The translations under genes were made by a program, and so were the position numbers. From Streptomyces sp. NBC_01428 (GTDB lineage: Bacteria > Actinomycetota > Actinomycetes > Streptomycetales > Streptomycetaceae), in the NCBI RefSeq assembly GCF_036231965.1, contig NZ_CP109499.1, forward strand, positions 4,712,001-4,776,000: DNA of 64,000 bases. The letters are read 5' to 3'. Shown in pieces: positions 51,204 to 63,892 of the stretch. The notes beneath the pieces were generated by a model. It was not told where the DNA came from and searched no databases. It saw only the letters and a program-made list of their open reading frames with translations. Each line of letters opens with the position of its first letter. Positions within the stretch are counted from its first letter, which is position 1.

Positions 51204-52211
51204 ATGGAACTTCACGACGTCTGGTTCGTCCTCATCGCGGTCCTGTGGACCGGCTACTTCTTCCTGGAGGGCTTCGACTTCGGAGTCGGCATCCTCACGA
51301 AGCTGCTGGCCCGGAACCGCACCGAGAAGCGGGTGCTGATCAACACGATCGGTCCCGTGTGGGACGGCAACGAGGTGTGGCTGCTCACGGCGGGCGGCGC
51401 GACCTTCGCGGCCTTCCCGGAGTGGTACGCCACCCTCTTCTCCGGCTTCTACCTGCCGCTGCTGATCATCCTGGTCTGCCTGATCGTGCGCGGTGTCGCC
51501 TTCGAGTACCGGGCGAAGCGGCCCGAGGAGCACTGGCAGCGCAACTGGGAGACCGCGATCTTCTGGACCTCGCTGATCCCGGCGCTCCTCTGGGGTGTGG
51601 CATTCGGCAACATCGTGCGCGGGGTCAAGATCGACCGGAACTTCGAGTACGTGGGCAACTTCTGGGATCTGCTCAACCCGTACGCGATTCTCGGCGGCCT
51701 GGTCACCCTGACCCTGTTCACCTTCCACGGCACGGTGTTCGTGGGACTGAAGACGGTGGGCGACATCCGTGAGCGGGCCCGCAAACTGGCCCTGCGACTC
51801 GGCCTGGTCACGGCGCTGTTGGCGCTGGCCTTCCTGCTCTGGACCCAGGCCGACAACGGTGACGGCGGATCGCTCGCCGCGCTGATCGTCGCCGTTGTCG
51901 CACTCGTCGCGGCGCTGGTGGCGGTCAACGCGGGCCGGGAGGGATGGGCGTTCATGCTCTCGGGCGTCACCATCGTGGCTGCCGTCGCGATGCTCTTCCT
52001 GACGCTCTTCCCGAACGTCATGCCGTCCTCGCTCAATGACGACTGGAGCCTCACGGTCACCAACGCGTCGTCGAGCCCGTACACCCTCAAGATCATGACC
52101 TGGTGTGCCGGCATCGCCACACCGATCGTCCTGCTCTATCAGAGCTGGACCTACTGGGTGTTCCGCAAGCGCATCGGTACGCAGCACATCGCCGCGGATG
52201 TGTCGCACTGA
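51204..52211 (+). CDS. cydB: Cytochrome bd oxidase subunit II
   Basis: 335 residues. It starts MELHDVWFVLIAVLWTGYFFLEGFDFGVG, a typical CydB N-terminus (quoted in parts), with GPVWDGNEVWLLTAGGA and AFEYRAKRPEEHWQRNW in the cytosolic loops. About eight hydrophobic segments. Structural partner of CydA. Followed after 61 bp by cydCD, with two parS sites between or at the edge of the two genes. Confidence 0.97.
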   Translation: MELHDVWFVLIAVLWTGYFFLEGFDFGVGILTKLLARNRTEKRVLINTIGPVWDGNEVWLLTAGGATFAAFPEWYATLFSGFYLPLLIILVCLIVRGVAFEYRAKRPEEHWQRNWETAIFWTSLIPALLWGVAFGNIVRGVKIDRNFEYVGNFWDLLNPYAILGGLVTLTLFTFHGTVFVGLKTVGDIRERARKLALRLGLVTALLALAFLLWTQADNGDGGSLAALIVAVVALVAALVAVNAGREGWAFMLSGVTIVAAVAMLFLTLFPNVMPSSLNDDWSLTVTNASSSPYTLKIMTWCAGIATPIVLLYQSWTYWVFRKRIGTQHIAADVSH

Positions 52212-52228
52212 GTCCGACGTAGTGGGCA

Positions 52229-52244
52229 TGTTTCACGTGAAACG
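52229..52244. other. parS site between cydB and cydCD
   Basis: TGTTTCACGTGAAACG, one terminal mismatch. Surrounding GGCA/TGCC extends it to an almost perfect 24-bp dyad (52225-52248). Confidence 0.9.
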
Positions 52245-52272
52245 TGCCTGATGAGCCAAGGGTGTGTTTCAC

Positions 52273-55809
<3,537 letters not shown>

Positions 55810-55989
55810 CCGCGACCCGGGCTGTCGGGGACGGATGGGGGGTGCCGGTTCTCCCCCGCGCCGGGAAGGTGGCGTCCCGCCGAGCCGCTGCCGATTCCGG
55901 GTGGGGCGAGTGCTCCCGGGTGATCCCGGTCAGCGCCGCCGCCCAGGGTCGACTTTCCCTGGCAAATGGGACTAACTAGGCTCGGGGGC

Positions 55990-57735
55990 ATGGCAGCAGC
56001 TTCCGCTTCTCCCGCTCCGGACGACGGCACCGGCGTGCCGGGCCGGACGGCCGGCTCCGGCTCCGGTCCCGGTCCCGGTCCCGGTTCCGGTGGCCCGGAC
56101 GCCGAGCTGGCCGCCCGGGTACCGCGGTTGCTGGAGGCGATGCGGTCGGTCGGGTCGGGACTGGAACTCCACTCCACGCTGGACCGGATCTGCGAGACCG
56201 CCGCCGATCTCACGGACGCGCGGTACGCGGCCATCGGCGTCGTGTCGGAGACCGCGCACGGACTCGCCGACTTCGTCTTCCACGGTGTCGACCCCGGGAC
56301 CGCGCAGCGCATCGGACGGCTCCCCGACGGCCACAAGGGACTACTGGGAGCGCTCGTCCACGACCCCGATCCCGTCCGCCTCACGAACCTGGCGGAAGAC
56401 CCGCGCTCGTGCGGTTTCCCCGCCGACCATCCCCCGATGCGCAGCTTCCTCGGGGTGCCGATCACCGTGCAGGGGGAGATCTTCGGCAATCTCTACCTGG
56501 CCGAGAAACGCGGCGGTGGTGCCTTCGGGGACGACGACCTCAACATGGTCCGGGTGCTGGCGACGGAGGCGGGGATCGCCATCGGCAACGCCCGGCTCTA
56601 CGAGGCGGCCAAGCAGCGCGAGCGCTGGATCGACGGCTCGGTCGCCGTGACCACCGCGCTGCTGGCCGGCGGCGATGCCGAGGACGCCTTGCAGGTCGTC
56701 GCCGAACAGGCACGCCGGCTCTCCGGATCCGCCGCCGGGATCGTGCTGCTGCCGGCCGAGGACGGCGGCCTGGAGATCGTCGCCGTCGCCTCGGAACACC
56801 CCTCGAAGGCCCTCGGCGTGGTCGTCCCGCCGGAGAGCCAGGTCGTCGCCGAACTCCGCGAGGGCGAGCCGGTGTTCGTCGAGGACGCGGCCACCGATCC
56901 GCGCATGCTGACGGATCTCGCCCGTGCCTACGGGCCGGCGATGCTGCTCCCCCTGCAGAGCGGCGGCCGGGTCGTCGGTGCCCTCGTCACCCCCCGGGGC
57001 CGCGGGGAGCGCCCGTTCTCCGAGTCGGAACGGACGCTCGCCGCGCAGTTCGCCTCGCAGGCCGCCCTCGCGCTGATGATGGCCGAGGCGCAGCGCGACC
57101 GGGAACGGCTCGCGGTCTACGAGGACCGCGACCGGATCGCCCGTGACCTGCACGACCTCGTCATCCAGCGGCTGTTCGCCACCGGGCTGATGCTGGAGAG
57201 CGCGCAGCGCCGGTCGAACGTTCCCGAGGTGCAGCGGGGCGTGGGCAAGGCGGTCGACGAACTCGACATCACCATCCAGGAGATCCGCACCGCCATCTTC
57301 GCCCTCCAGCAGGGTCCCGCCGAGGTGCCGTCGGGCCTGCGGACCCGCGTCCTGCGCGAGATCAACATGGCCGCCGTCCCCCTCGGCTTCAAGCCAGGCC
57401 ACCGCTTCGTCGGCGCCGTCGACACCGTGGTCGGCGAACTCACCGGCAAGAACCTCATCGCCGCCCTGCGCGAAGCCCTGTCCAACGCCTTCCGGCACGC
57501 CGGGGCGTCTCGCATCGACGTCACGGTCGACGCGAACGTCGTGCTGCCGGACGGGCGGCCCGCGGTGCGCCTCTCGGTCGCGGACGACGGTGTCGGCATC
57601 CCCGAGGGTGGCCGCCGCAGTGGCCTGAGGAACCTCAAGCGGCGCGCCGAGTCGCTGGGCGGTGCGAGTTGGTACGGGCCCGGGCTGGGGGAGAACGGGG
57701 GCGGTACGACGGTGGTGTGGCAGGTGCCGCACTGA
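55990..57735 (+). CDS. GAF-GAF sensor histidine kinase (DevS/DosT-like), no adjacent response regulator
   Basis: 581 residues from ATG at 55990. After a Gly/Pro-rich 40-residue lead come two GAF domains: about 55-210 (with GYxxHPPM-like GFPADHPPMRSFLGVPITV, His at residue 147) and about 225-365. A HisKA_3 domain has the phospho-acceptor in RIARDLHDLVIQRLF (His388), and the HATPase motifs are REALSNAFRHAGA and VADDGVGIPEGG. In mycobacterial DevS/DosT the matching His (149/147) holds heme, so this may sense O2, NO or redox state. It lies 180 bp after cydCD. No response regulator gene is adjacent. Confidence 0.9.
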   Translation: MAAASASPAPDDGTGVPGRTAGSGSGPGPGPGSGGPDAELAARVPRLLEAMRSVGSGLELHSTLDRICETAADLTDARYAAIGVVSETAHGLADFVFHGVDPGTAQRIGRLPDGHKGLLGALVHDPDPVRLTNLAEDPRSCGFPADHPPMRSFLGVPITVQGEIFGNLYLAEKRGGGAFGDDDLNMVRVLATEAGIAIGNARLYEAAKQRERWIDGSVAVTTALLAGGDAEDALQVVAEQARRLSGSAAGIVLLPAEDGGLEIVAVASEHPSKALGVVVPPESQVVAELREGEPVFVEDAATDPRMLTDLARAYGPAMLLPLQSGGRVVGALVTPRGRGERPFSESERTLAAQFASQAALALMMAEAQRDRERLAVYEDRDRIARDLHDLVIQRLFATGLMLESAQRRSNVPEVQRGVGKAVDELDITIQEIRTAIFALQQGPAEVPSGLRTRVLREINMAAVPLGFKPGHRFVGAVDTVVGELTGKNLIAALREALSNAFRHAGASRIDVTVDANVVLPDGRPAVRLSVADDGVGIPEGGRRSGLRNLKRRAESLGGASWYGPGLGENGGGTTVVWQVPH

Positions 57736-57864
57736 TCGCCGTACGTACAGGGGGCGTTGCGATGGGCCCCCGACACCCCATCGCTGAGCCATTGGTGACG
57801 GTCCGTCCCCCGGGTGCACCCCTAGAACAGGCCGGGTCCGGCGGGGCGGGACACGATCGCTTCC

Positions 57865-58908
57865 ATGCGCTCTCCTCGTCGCCATCCCCTGCTCATCCCG
57901 GTGCTGTTGTGCGCGGCCGCGGTGGTCGTCGCCCGTCCGGCGGTGGCCGAGGGCGACGGCGCGGAACCGGGTGTCAGCGCACAGGTGGCGCGGCTGTACG
58001 AGGACGCAGCCGTGGCGACGCGGCAGTACGAGGCGGGGCGGCTCGACGCGGAGGCGCAGCGAGGCCGGGCGGAGCGGGCCGAGAAGCTGCTGGCACGGGA
58101 GCGGCAGGAGATCGCGGTGCTGCACGAGGACCTGGGCCGGATCGCACGCGCCCAGTACCGGCAGGGTGGCGACCTCCCCTACAGCGCGCAGATCCTCCTC
58201 GCGAAGGACCCCGACGACCTGATGCGCGGTCAGCGCGCCATCTGGCGGGCCGACCTGGCCGTCGGGAACTCCGTCGGAAAGAGCAGGCGTGCGGAGGAAC
58301 GGCTCGCTGCCGATGAGGGGAAGGCGCGGTCGGCGTGGCAGGCGCTGGAGAAACGGACCGGCGAACTCGCCAGGATGAAGGGGACCATCCAGGCGAAGCT
58401 GGAGGAGGCACGGTCGACCCTGCAGAGCCAGGCGGACGCCTCGGTGGCCGCAGGGGCCTGCCGGGGCGCGGTCCGGCTCGACCAGCCGGCTCCGGACTCG
58501 ACCCGTGCGTGGGTCACACCGGTGGAGACGTACGAACTGTCAGCGGGCTTCGGCAGCGGGGGTGACCGCTGGGCGAACCGGCACACCGGGCAGGACTTCG
58601 CCGTCCCCATCGGCACGCCGGTGCGCGCGGCCGGGGCGGGCCGGGTGGTGAAGGTGACCTGCGGCGGAGCCTTCGGCATCGAGATCGTGATCGAGCACCC
58701 GGGCGGCTACTACACGCAGTACGCGCACCTCGCCGCGGTGACCGTCGACCAAGGCCAGCAGGTGGCGGCCGGCCAGTGGATCGCTCAGTCCGGCACGACT
58801 GGCAACTCGACCGGCCCGCACCTGCACTTCGAGGTGCGGGTGACTCCGGAGATGGGCTCGGCGGTCGATCCGGTGCCGTGGCTGGCCGAGCACGGGGTGG
58901 TCGTGTAG
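57865..58908 (+). CDS. Secreted M23 family metallopeptidase with coiled coil
   Basis: 347 residues with a signal peptide (RRHPLLIPVLLCAAAVVVARPAVA). Residues about 40-200 form a charged coiled coil. The C-terminal M23 domain has zinc ligands in NRHTGQDFAVPIG (HxxxD), YYTQYAHLAAV and GPHLHFEVRV (HxH). Predicted peptidoglycan endopeptidase or an EnvC-like activator. The complete zinc site argues for an active enzyme. Same strand as the kinase gene, 129 bp downstream. Confidence 0.92.
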   Translation: MRSPRRHPLLIPVLLCAAAVVVARPAVAEGDGAEPGVSAQVARLYEDAAVATRQYEAGRLDAEAQRGRAERAEKLLARERQEIAVLHEDLGRIARAQYRQGGDLPYSAQILLAKDPDDLMRGQRAIWRADLAVGNSVGKSRRAEERLAADEGKARSAWQALEKRTGELARMKGTIQAKLEEARSTLQSQADASVAAGACRGAVRLDQPAPDSTRAWVTPVETYELSAGFGSGGDRWANRHTGQDFAVPIGTPVRAAGAGRVVKVTCGGAFGIEIVIEHPGGYYTQYAHLAAVTVDQGQQVAAGQWIAQSGTTGNSTGPHLHFEVRVTPEMGSAVDPVPWLAEHGVVV

Positions 58909-59113
58909 GTCCACCGGACTCCGGCAGGCCGCGGTCGTGGCTCCGCACGACCGACAGGACCACTCGCGCCGAAGCCGAGCGCCGCGGTCCGCACCCGGCG
59001 CCCCGCATCCCGAGCCCAGCGTCCGTGAGGACGTCGCGCCGCGCTGCGGCGGGGTGCCGGTCGGTGTCGGAGGCGACCGACCGGTGCCGGAATCCGCCGC
59101 TGCCGGGAGAGAG
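58909..59113. other. Intergenic region without recognisable feature
   Basis: 205 bp between the convergent M23 peptidase and HAD genes. No strong hairpin, gene or parS seen. Confidence 0.5.
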
Positions 59114-59983
59114 CTACAGCCGCTCCGCCAGGATCCGCTCGATCACGATCGCCACGCCGTCCTCGTTGTTCGGGGCGGTGCGGCCGGAGGCGGCGGCGAC
59201 GGCGGCGGGGTGGGCGTTGCCCATCGCGTACGAGCGCCCGGCCCAGGTGAGCATCTCGACGTCGTTCGGCATGTCACCGAAGGCGGCGACCTCCTCGGGT
59301 GCGATCCCGCGCTCGGCGCAGCACAGTTCGAGGGTGCTGGCCTTGGAGACGCCGGGGCCGCTGATCTCCAGGAGCGCGCTGGGGCTCGACCGGGTCACGT
59401 TGGCCCGGGTGCCGATGGCGGTGCGGGCGACGGTGAGGAAGTCGTCGGGGTCCATCTCCGGGTGGAACGCCAGCACCTTCAGCACGGGCTGGTCGGCGTC
59501 CAGCGCGTCCTTCGCGAGGAGCTTCTCGGCGGGCGAGACGATCTCCGGGGGCTCCATGTGCATCAGGGGATAGCCCGGTTCGAGATGGAGGCCGAACGTC
59601 CGCTCGACGGCGCACACGGTGCCGGGCGCGGTGGCGCGCAGCAGCTGGATGACGTCGAGGGCGATGTCCGGGGCCAGTTCACGGACCTTGACGAATCGGT
59701 GGGCGCCGGGGCCGCCGTGCAGGTCCACCACGGCGGCGCCGTTGCCGCAGATCGCCAGGCCGTGCCCGTGGACGTGGTCGCTGACGACGTCCATCCACCG
59801 GGCCGGGCGGCCGGTGACGAAGAAGACCTCGATGCCGGCCTGTTCGGCGGCGGCGAGGGCGGCGATCGTGCGGGCCGACACCGTCTTGTCGTCGTGCAAC
59901 AAGGTGCCGTCGAGGTCCGTGGCGATCAGCCGGGTCGGGACGGTGGAGGCCGGAGTCTCGGGCCGGCGAGTCGCTGAGGTCAC
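59114..59983 (-). CDS. HAD-IIB (Cof-type) phosphatase
   Basis: 289 residues from GTG at 59983 (GGGAG upstream; an in-frame ATG lies at 60001). HAD motif I is IATDLDGTLLHDD, motif II is FFVTGRPARW, and motif III/IV is FGDMPNDVEMLTWAG preceded by GVSKASTLELCC, the lysine region. The C2-type cap marks Cof family sugar-phosphate phosphatases. Substrate unknown. Confidence 0.9.
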   Translation of the reverse strand: MTSATRRPETPASTVPTRLIATDLDGTLLHDDKTVSARTIAALAAAEQAGIEVFFVTGRPARWMDVVSDHVHGHGLAICGNGAAVVDLHGGPGAHRFVKVRELAPDIALDVIQLLRATAPGTVCAVERTFGLHLEPGYPLMHMEPPEIVSPAEKLLAKDALDADQPVLKVLAFHPEMDPDDFLTVARTAIGTRANVTRSSPSALLEISGPGVSKASTLELCCAERGIAPEEVAAFGDMPNDVEMLTWAGRSYAMGNAHPAAVAAASGRTAPNNEDGVAIVIERILAERL

Positions 59984-60119
59984 GCGCCCATTCTCCCGCA
60001 TATGCGCGCACGGTCGTGCGGCGGTCCGCACACTTGAGTGGTTACCGTCCTCACCAGGGCGGTTACAGCCCGTCGGGACCGTGCGCGGTGCGAGCGGGGC
60101 GGGAGCGCTGCGACGGGGC

Positions 60120-61022
60120 TCAGGGGAGCTGCGCGACCGCTTCCATGGCGATCCGCTCGAAGATCTTCTGGTCGGCGGCGAAGTCCGAGTCGGGGATCGG
60201 CCAGTGGATCACGAGGTCGGTGAAGCCCAGCGCGGCGTGCCGGCCCGCGAAGTCGACGAACGCGTCGACGGACTCCAGCGGTCGGGCCCGGTCGGGGGTG
60301 AAGCCGGTCAGCAGGATCTTGTCGAGCTCCGCCACGTCCCGGCCGATTCCGGCGCACGCGTCGGCCAGCTTGTCGATCTGTCCGCGAATGGCTTGAACCG
60401 ACTGGTCCGGGGTGCCCGTCTCGTACAGCTTGGGGTCGCCCGTGGTCACCCAGGCCTGGCCGTGGCGGGCGGCGAGCTTCAGCCCGCGGGGCCCGGTGGC
60501 CGCCACCGCGAAGGGCAGCCGGGGGCGCTGGACGCACCCGGGGATGTCGTACGCCTCGTGCGCCGAGTAGAAGTTGCCGCTGTAGGAGACGGAGTCCTCG
60601 GTGAGGAGGCGGTCGAGCAGCGGGACGAACTCACCGAAGCGGTCGGCGCGCTCCCGGGGGGTCCAGGGGTCCTGGCCGAGCGCGGTGGCGTCGAAGCCGG
60701 AACCTCCCGCGCCGATGCCCAGGGTGATCCGGCCGTCCGAGATGTCGTCGAGGGAGATCAGTTCCTTGGCGAGGGGGACCGGGTGGCGGAAGTTCGGTGA
60801 CGTCACCAGGGTGCCGAGCCGCAGCCGTTCGGTGACACCCGCGGCGGCCGTCAGCGTCGGGAGGGCTCCGAACCACGGGCCCTCGCGGAACGTCCGCCAG
60901 GACAGGTGGTCGTAGGTGAACGCGGTGTGGAAGCCGAGCTGCTCCGCGCGCTGCCAGGTGGAACGGCCGCCTTCGTGCCAGCGGACGTGGGGCAGGATCA
61001 CGGTGCTCAGACGCAGACTCAT
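60120..61022 (-). CDS. LLM class F420-dependent oxidoreductase
   Basis: 300 residues, luciferase-like TIM barrel. Motifs: LGFHTAFTYDHLSWR, GTLVTSPNFRHPVPLAKELISLDDISDGR (quoted in parts), LGIGAGGSGFDATALG and the C-terminal FTDLVIHWPIPDSD. These are typical of actinobacterial F420H2-dependent members, though FMN cannot be excluded. Substrate unknown. Separate from its neighbours by more than 100 bp. Confidence 0.88.
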   Translation of the reverse strand: MSLRLSTVILPHVRWHEGGRSTWQRAEQLGFHTAFTYDHLSWRTFREGPWFGALPTLTAAAGVTERLRLGTLVTSPNFRHPVPLAKELISLDDISDGRITLGIGAGGSGFDATALGQDPWTPRERADRFGEFVPLLDRLLTEDSVSYSGNFYSAHEAYDIPGCVQRPRLPFAVAATGPRGLKLAARHGQAWVTTGDPKLYETGTPDQSVQAIRGQIDKLADACAGIGRDVAELDKILLTGFTPDRARPLESVDAFVDFAGRHAALGFTDLVIHWPIPDSDFAADQKIFERIAMEAVAQLP

Positions 61023-61171
61023 GAATCGAGCCTAAGCGGAACGGGACGTGACCGCGGACCCGGGGAGATCACCCCGCCCGGCGTTCCCGTGTCGTGCCGG
61101 TACCCGGCGGGTCCGCATCCCGGGGCCTGCGCCTCCCTGTCGCGCAGGGCGCGGCCCCCGAGGCGCCGGTC

Positions 61172-61720
61172 TCAGTGCGGGCCGGGAAACCGCAGGTAGC
61201 GCGGGGGCACGGCCTCGGTCAGCCAGACGCCGTTGGCGCTGACGTGGAAGACGTGGCCGTCGCGGCGCATGGCGGCGGCGTCCACGGAGAGGACGACGGG
61301 CCGGCCGCGGCGGGCGCCGACGCGGGTGGCGGTCTCCCGGTCCGCGGAGAGGTGCACGGCGTGCCGGTTCATGGGCCGCAGGCCCTCGGCGCGGATCGCG
61401 TCCAGCGTGCGGGAGACGGTCCCGTGGTAGAGGTACGCGGGCGGTGTCGCCTCGGGCAGCCCGAGGTCGACCTCCACGGAGTGGCCCTGGCTGGCCCTGA
61501 TCCGGGTGCCTTCCACGGCGAAGCGCCGCTTGTCGTTGTGGGCCACCACATGGTCGAGTTCGTCGCGCGTGAACCGGAAGCCGTGTGTGGCCGCGGCGGC
61601 GATCAGGGTGTCGATCTCGACCCAGCCTCCCTCGCCGAGGGCGAGCCCGATCCGCTCGGGCTGGTGCCGCAGATGCTTCGACAGGTACTTCGACACCTTC
61701 ACGGTGCGTCTGTCGTCCAT
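61172..61720 (-). CDS. RNA 2'-phosphotransferase (KptA/Tpt1 family)
   Basis: 182 residues from ATG at 61720. An upstream ATG at 61780 would add a 20-residue acidic lead and is less likely by family length. Family motifs: SKYLSKHLRHQPERIGL, NDKRRFAVEG, PAYLYHGTVSRTLDAI, MNRHAVHLSADRE and FHVSANGVWLTEAVPPRYL. The enzyme moves a 2'-phosphate from RNA to NAD+. Bacterial roles are not established. DnaA boxes lie in the gap upstream. Confidence 0.93.
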   Translation of the reverse strand: MDDRRTVKVSKYLSKHLRHQPERIGLALGEGGWVEIDTLIAAAATHGFRFTRDELDHVVAHNDKRRFAVEGTRIRASQGHSVEVDLGLPEATPPAYLYHGTVSRTLDAIRAEGLRPMNRHAVHLSADRETATRVGARRGRPVVLSVDAAAMRRDGHVFHVSANGVWLTEAVPPRYLRFPGPH

Positions 61721-61836
61721 CGGTTCATCCGCTGGTCCGACCGTCGGATCAGCGGTCCGCTCCTCGTTCTGTTCCTTCATGCGTCCAGCGTGCCTGGCGA
61801 GAGGCGGATCACGCAGGTGATTTTGGCTCCGAGGTT

Positions 61837-61890
61837 TGATCCACAACCAAGTGCTGTTATCCACAGGGGAATTGATCGTTCTGTGGACAA
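61837..61890. promoter_or_regulatory. DnaA-box cluster between kptA-like and merR-like genes
   Basis: TGATCCACA (61837-61845, one mismatch), TTATCCACA (61857-61865, perfect) and TGTGGACAA (61882-61890, perfect, opposite strand) in 54 bp. The last two face each other with 16 bp between. They precede the kptA-like gene and overlap no coding frame. Confidence 0.75.
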
Positions 61891-61902
61891 CAGGCTTGTG
61901 TT

Positions 61903-62847
61903 TTATGGTGCGTCGTCAATAATGCTGTGATTACTGTGATTTGCCGTCAGCCGGTCCAAGGAGCGTGTGTGCAACTCACGTTCGGTGGCAGCCGTGATGA
62001 ATTCAGCCACGTGCTCCGCGCCAACGAGCCCCTCCACAGCGTGCATTGTGCCGACCGGTAGCTCCACTACACGCATCTCCTTCCGCTGCTCCGGAGGTTC
62101 TTCCTTGGCCAGGTGTTGCCGCAGGTGGCGAGTGGCGAACATCCGCATGGCCCGCGCCAGTTCGGCGTCCACGGTCTGCTGGGCGAGCGGTCGCAGGCGT
62201 CGGACGAGCGAGGCGGCTTCGGCGGCTTCCGTGTCACTCGGCGGATGCTCCCCCAGGTAGCGCGCGAAGACGTGCTCGGTCGTGAACTCCAGGAAACGGG
62301 AGGCGATGTGCTCGACCTGTCCCCTCAACTCCCGCAGGTGGGAGGAGATCGCCGACAGCGGGACGCCCGCCTTGTGCAACTCAGCCGCAGCGGAGAGCTC
62401 TTGGGGGCTCGGCACGAGGAAACTGTCCTCGTCCCCCACAACCGGTTCCAGGACGCCGAGTTCCACCGCGTCCGCCACTGCCGCGTCGTCGTGACGTCCA
62501 CCGAACCGTTCGTCCAGCTCCGCCCGGGAGATCCGCGCGGCCTCCTCGTCGGTCCACGGTCCGTCGACCTCCGCGACCAGCCCGAGGACACCGCCGAGTC
62601 CCCGCCCCGCGTCCCACGCCTCCAGAAGCTCCTTGATCGACGCGAGCGTGTAGCCGCGGTCGAGGAGGTCGGCTATCTGCCGCAGTCTGGCCAGATGGGC
62701 GTTCGCGTACACGTTGGCGCGGCCGCGCCGCTCGGGCCGGGGGAGCAGCCCCCGGTCCTGGTAGGCGCGGATCGTACGGACCGTGGCACCGCTGCGGTGC
62801 GCCAGGTCCTCTATGCGGTACGCCGCCCCGCCCGGCTCCTCACTCAT
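61903..62847 (-). CDS. MerR family transcriptional regulator
   Basis: 314 residues. N-terminal MerR HTH: YRIEDLAHRSGATVRTIRAYQDRGLLPRPERRGRANVY (quoted in parts), then LRQIADLLDRGYTLASIKELL. A long C-terminal region (about 90-314) lacks a known effector domain and has no evident metal-binding Cys. Ligand unknown. Same strand as the kptA-like gene downstream and 64 bp after the metal-dependent hydrolase gene. Confidence 0.92.
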   Translation of the reverse strand: MSEEPGGAAYRIEDLAHRSGATVRTIRAYQDRGLLPRPERRGRANVYANAHLARLRQIADLLDRGYTLASIKELLEAWDAGRGLGGVLGLVAEVDGPWTDEEAARISRAELDERFGGRHDDAAVADAVELGVLEPVVGDEDSFLVPSPQELSAAAELHKAGVPLSAISSHLRELRGQVEHIASRFLEFTTEHVFARYLGEHPPSDTEAAEAASLVRRLRPLAQQTVDAELARAMRMFATRHLRQHLAKEEPPEQRKEMRVVELPVGTMHAVEGLVGAEHVAEFITAATERELHTRSLDRLTANHSNHSIIDDAP

Positions 62848-62911
62848 CTCTCCGCCCTCCCGCCGTACGCGTCTCCCCTGCCGCCCTCTCGCCTGTCCAC
62901 CCCGCCGGGTC

Positions 62912-63841
62912 CTACGCCGTCGCCGCCCGGGTCATCGCGCCCACCGCCGAGCGTGCGGCCGGAGACTGTGCGAGGTACTCCACCGCCCTGCGCAGTGAGC
63001 CCTCCTGCGACGGATGGTAGGACCGCCGCAGATAGCGCGGCACGGCCGCGCCGAGCTCCCGCCAGGTGGGCAACAACCCCTTGCGGACCGCTCTGTTGTG
63101 CTCGGCGAGCGAGTAGCGCAGGCGCCCGGCCAGCCGGGGGTCTCGGCGGATGAGGTAGGCGGCGCCCCAGCCCCACAGGTACAGCATCATCGGCGCGGTG
63201 ACGGCCATGCCCGCGAGCCGGCGGGCGTACCGCGCGGCACCCTCGCCGCCGCAGTGCTGGTACATGTCGAAGGCGACGGCGCGGTGTTCGACCTCCTCCG
63301 CGCCGTGCCAGCGCAGCAGGTCCAGCATGACCTCGTCGGCGTCGGCGAGGTCGAGTCCCTCCGCCGCCAGCACCCAGTCGCCCAGCACCGCCGTGAACTG
63401 CTCGATCGCCGCGATCACCGAGAGCCGGAACCGCAGCCACTCCTCTGCCGGGATCGGAACCCCGCGGGGCGGCTCGTCGCCGAGCAGCTTCTCGAAGAGG
63501 AAGTCGACGTACTTCGTGAAGTCGGCGGTGTCGAGCCGCTGGGCGGCGAGGTGGTCGAGGACGTACGCGTGCTGCACGCTGTGCGTCGCCTCCTGGCCCA
63601 TGAACCCCTTCACGTCCTTGAGGAGTTCGGGGTCGCGGACCAGGGGCAGCGCCTCCTTGAAGACCTTCACGAACCACCGCTCCCCCGCGGGCAGCAGCAG
63701 ATGCAGCACGTTGATGACATGGGTCGCGGTGGGCTCGTTCGGGATCCAGTGCAGCGGGGTGTCCTCCCAGTCGAAGGACACCCGCCGCGGGGCGATCGCG
63801 TGGTGCACGTCGTCCCCGTGGCTACCGGTCGGCCTGTCCAT
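62912..63841 (-). CDS. Predicted metal-dependent hydrolase (PF10118-type, ferritin-like diiron fold)
   Basis: 309 residues. It begins at ATG 63841. Glu/His clusters in helices are typical of this family: FMGQEATHSVQHAYV and LRWHGAEEVEHRAVAFDMY, with the earlier GERWFVKVF segment. The C-terminal part has several hydrophobic helices (about 205-235). Family annotation 'hydrolase' is weakly supported, and a diiron oxygenase-like site is an alternative reading. On the same strand as merR (64 bp gap). Confidence 0.85.
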   Translation of the reverse strand: MDRPTGSHGDDVHHAIAPRRVSFDWEDTPLHWIPNEPTATHVINVLHLLLPAGERWFVKVFKEALPLVRDPELLKDVKGFMGQEATHSVQHAYVLDHLAAQRLDTADFTKYVDFLFEKLLGDEPPRGVPIPAEEWLRFRLSVIAAIEQFTAVLGDWVLAAEGLDLADADEVMLDLLRWHGAEEVEHRAVAFDMYQHCGGEGAARYARRLAGMAVTAPMMLYLWGWGAAYLIRRDPRLAGRLRYSLAEHNRAVRKGLLPTWRELGAAVPRYLRRSYHPSQEGSLRRAVEYLAQSPAARSAVGAMTRAATA

Positions 63842-63892
63842 GGACCCTCCCCTCTGAAGGCGCCGTCGAGCCGTCTCCGGGCGCGCGGCCGG

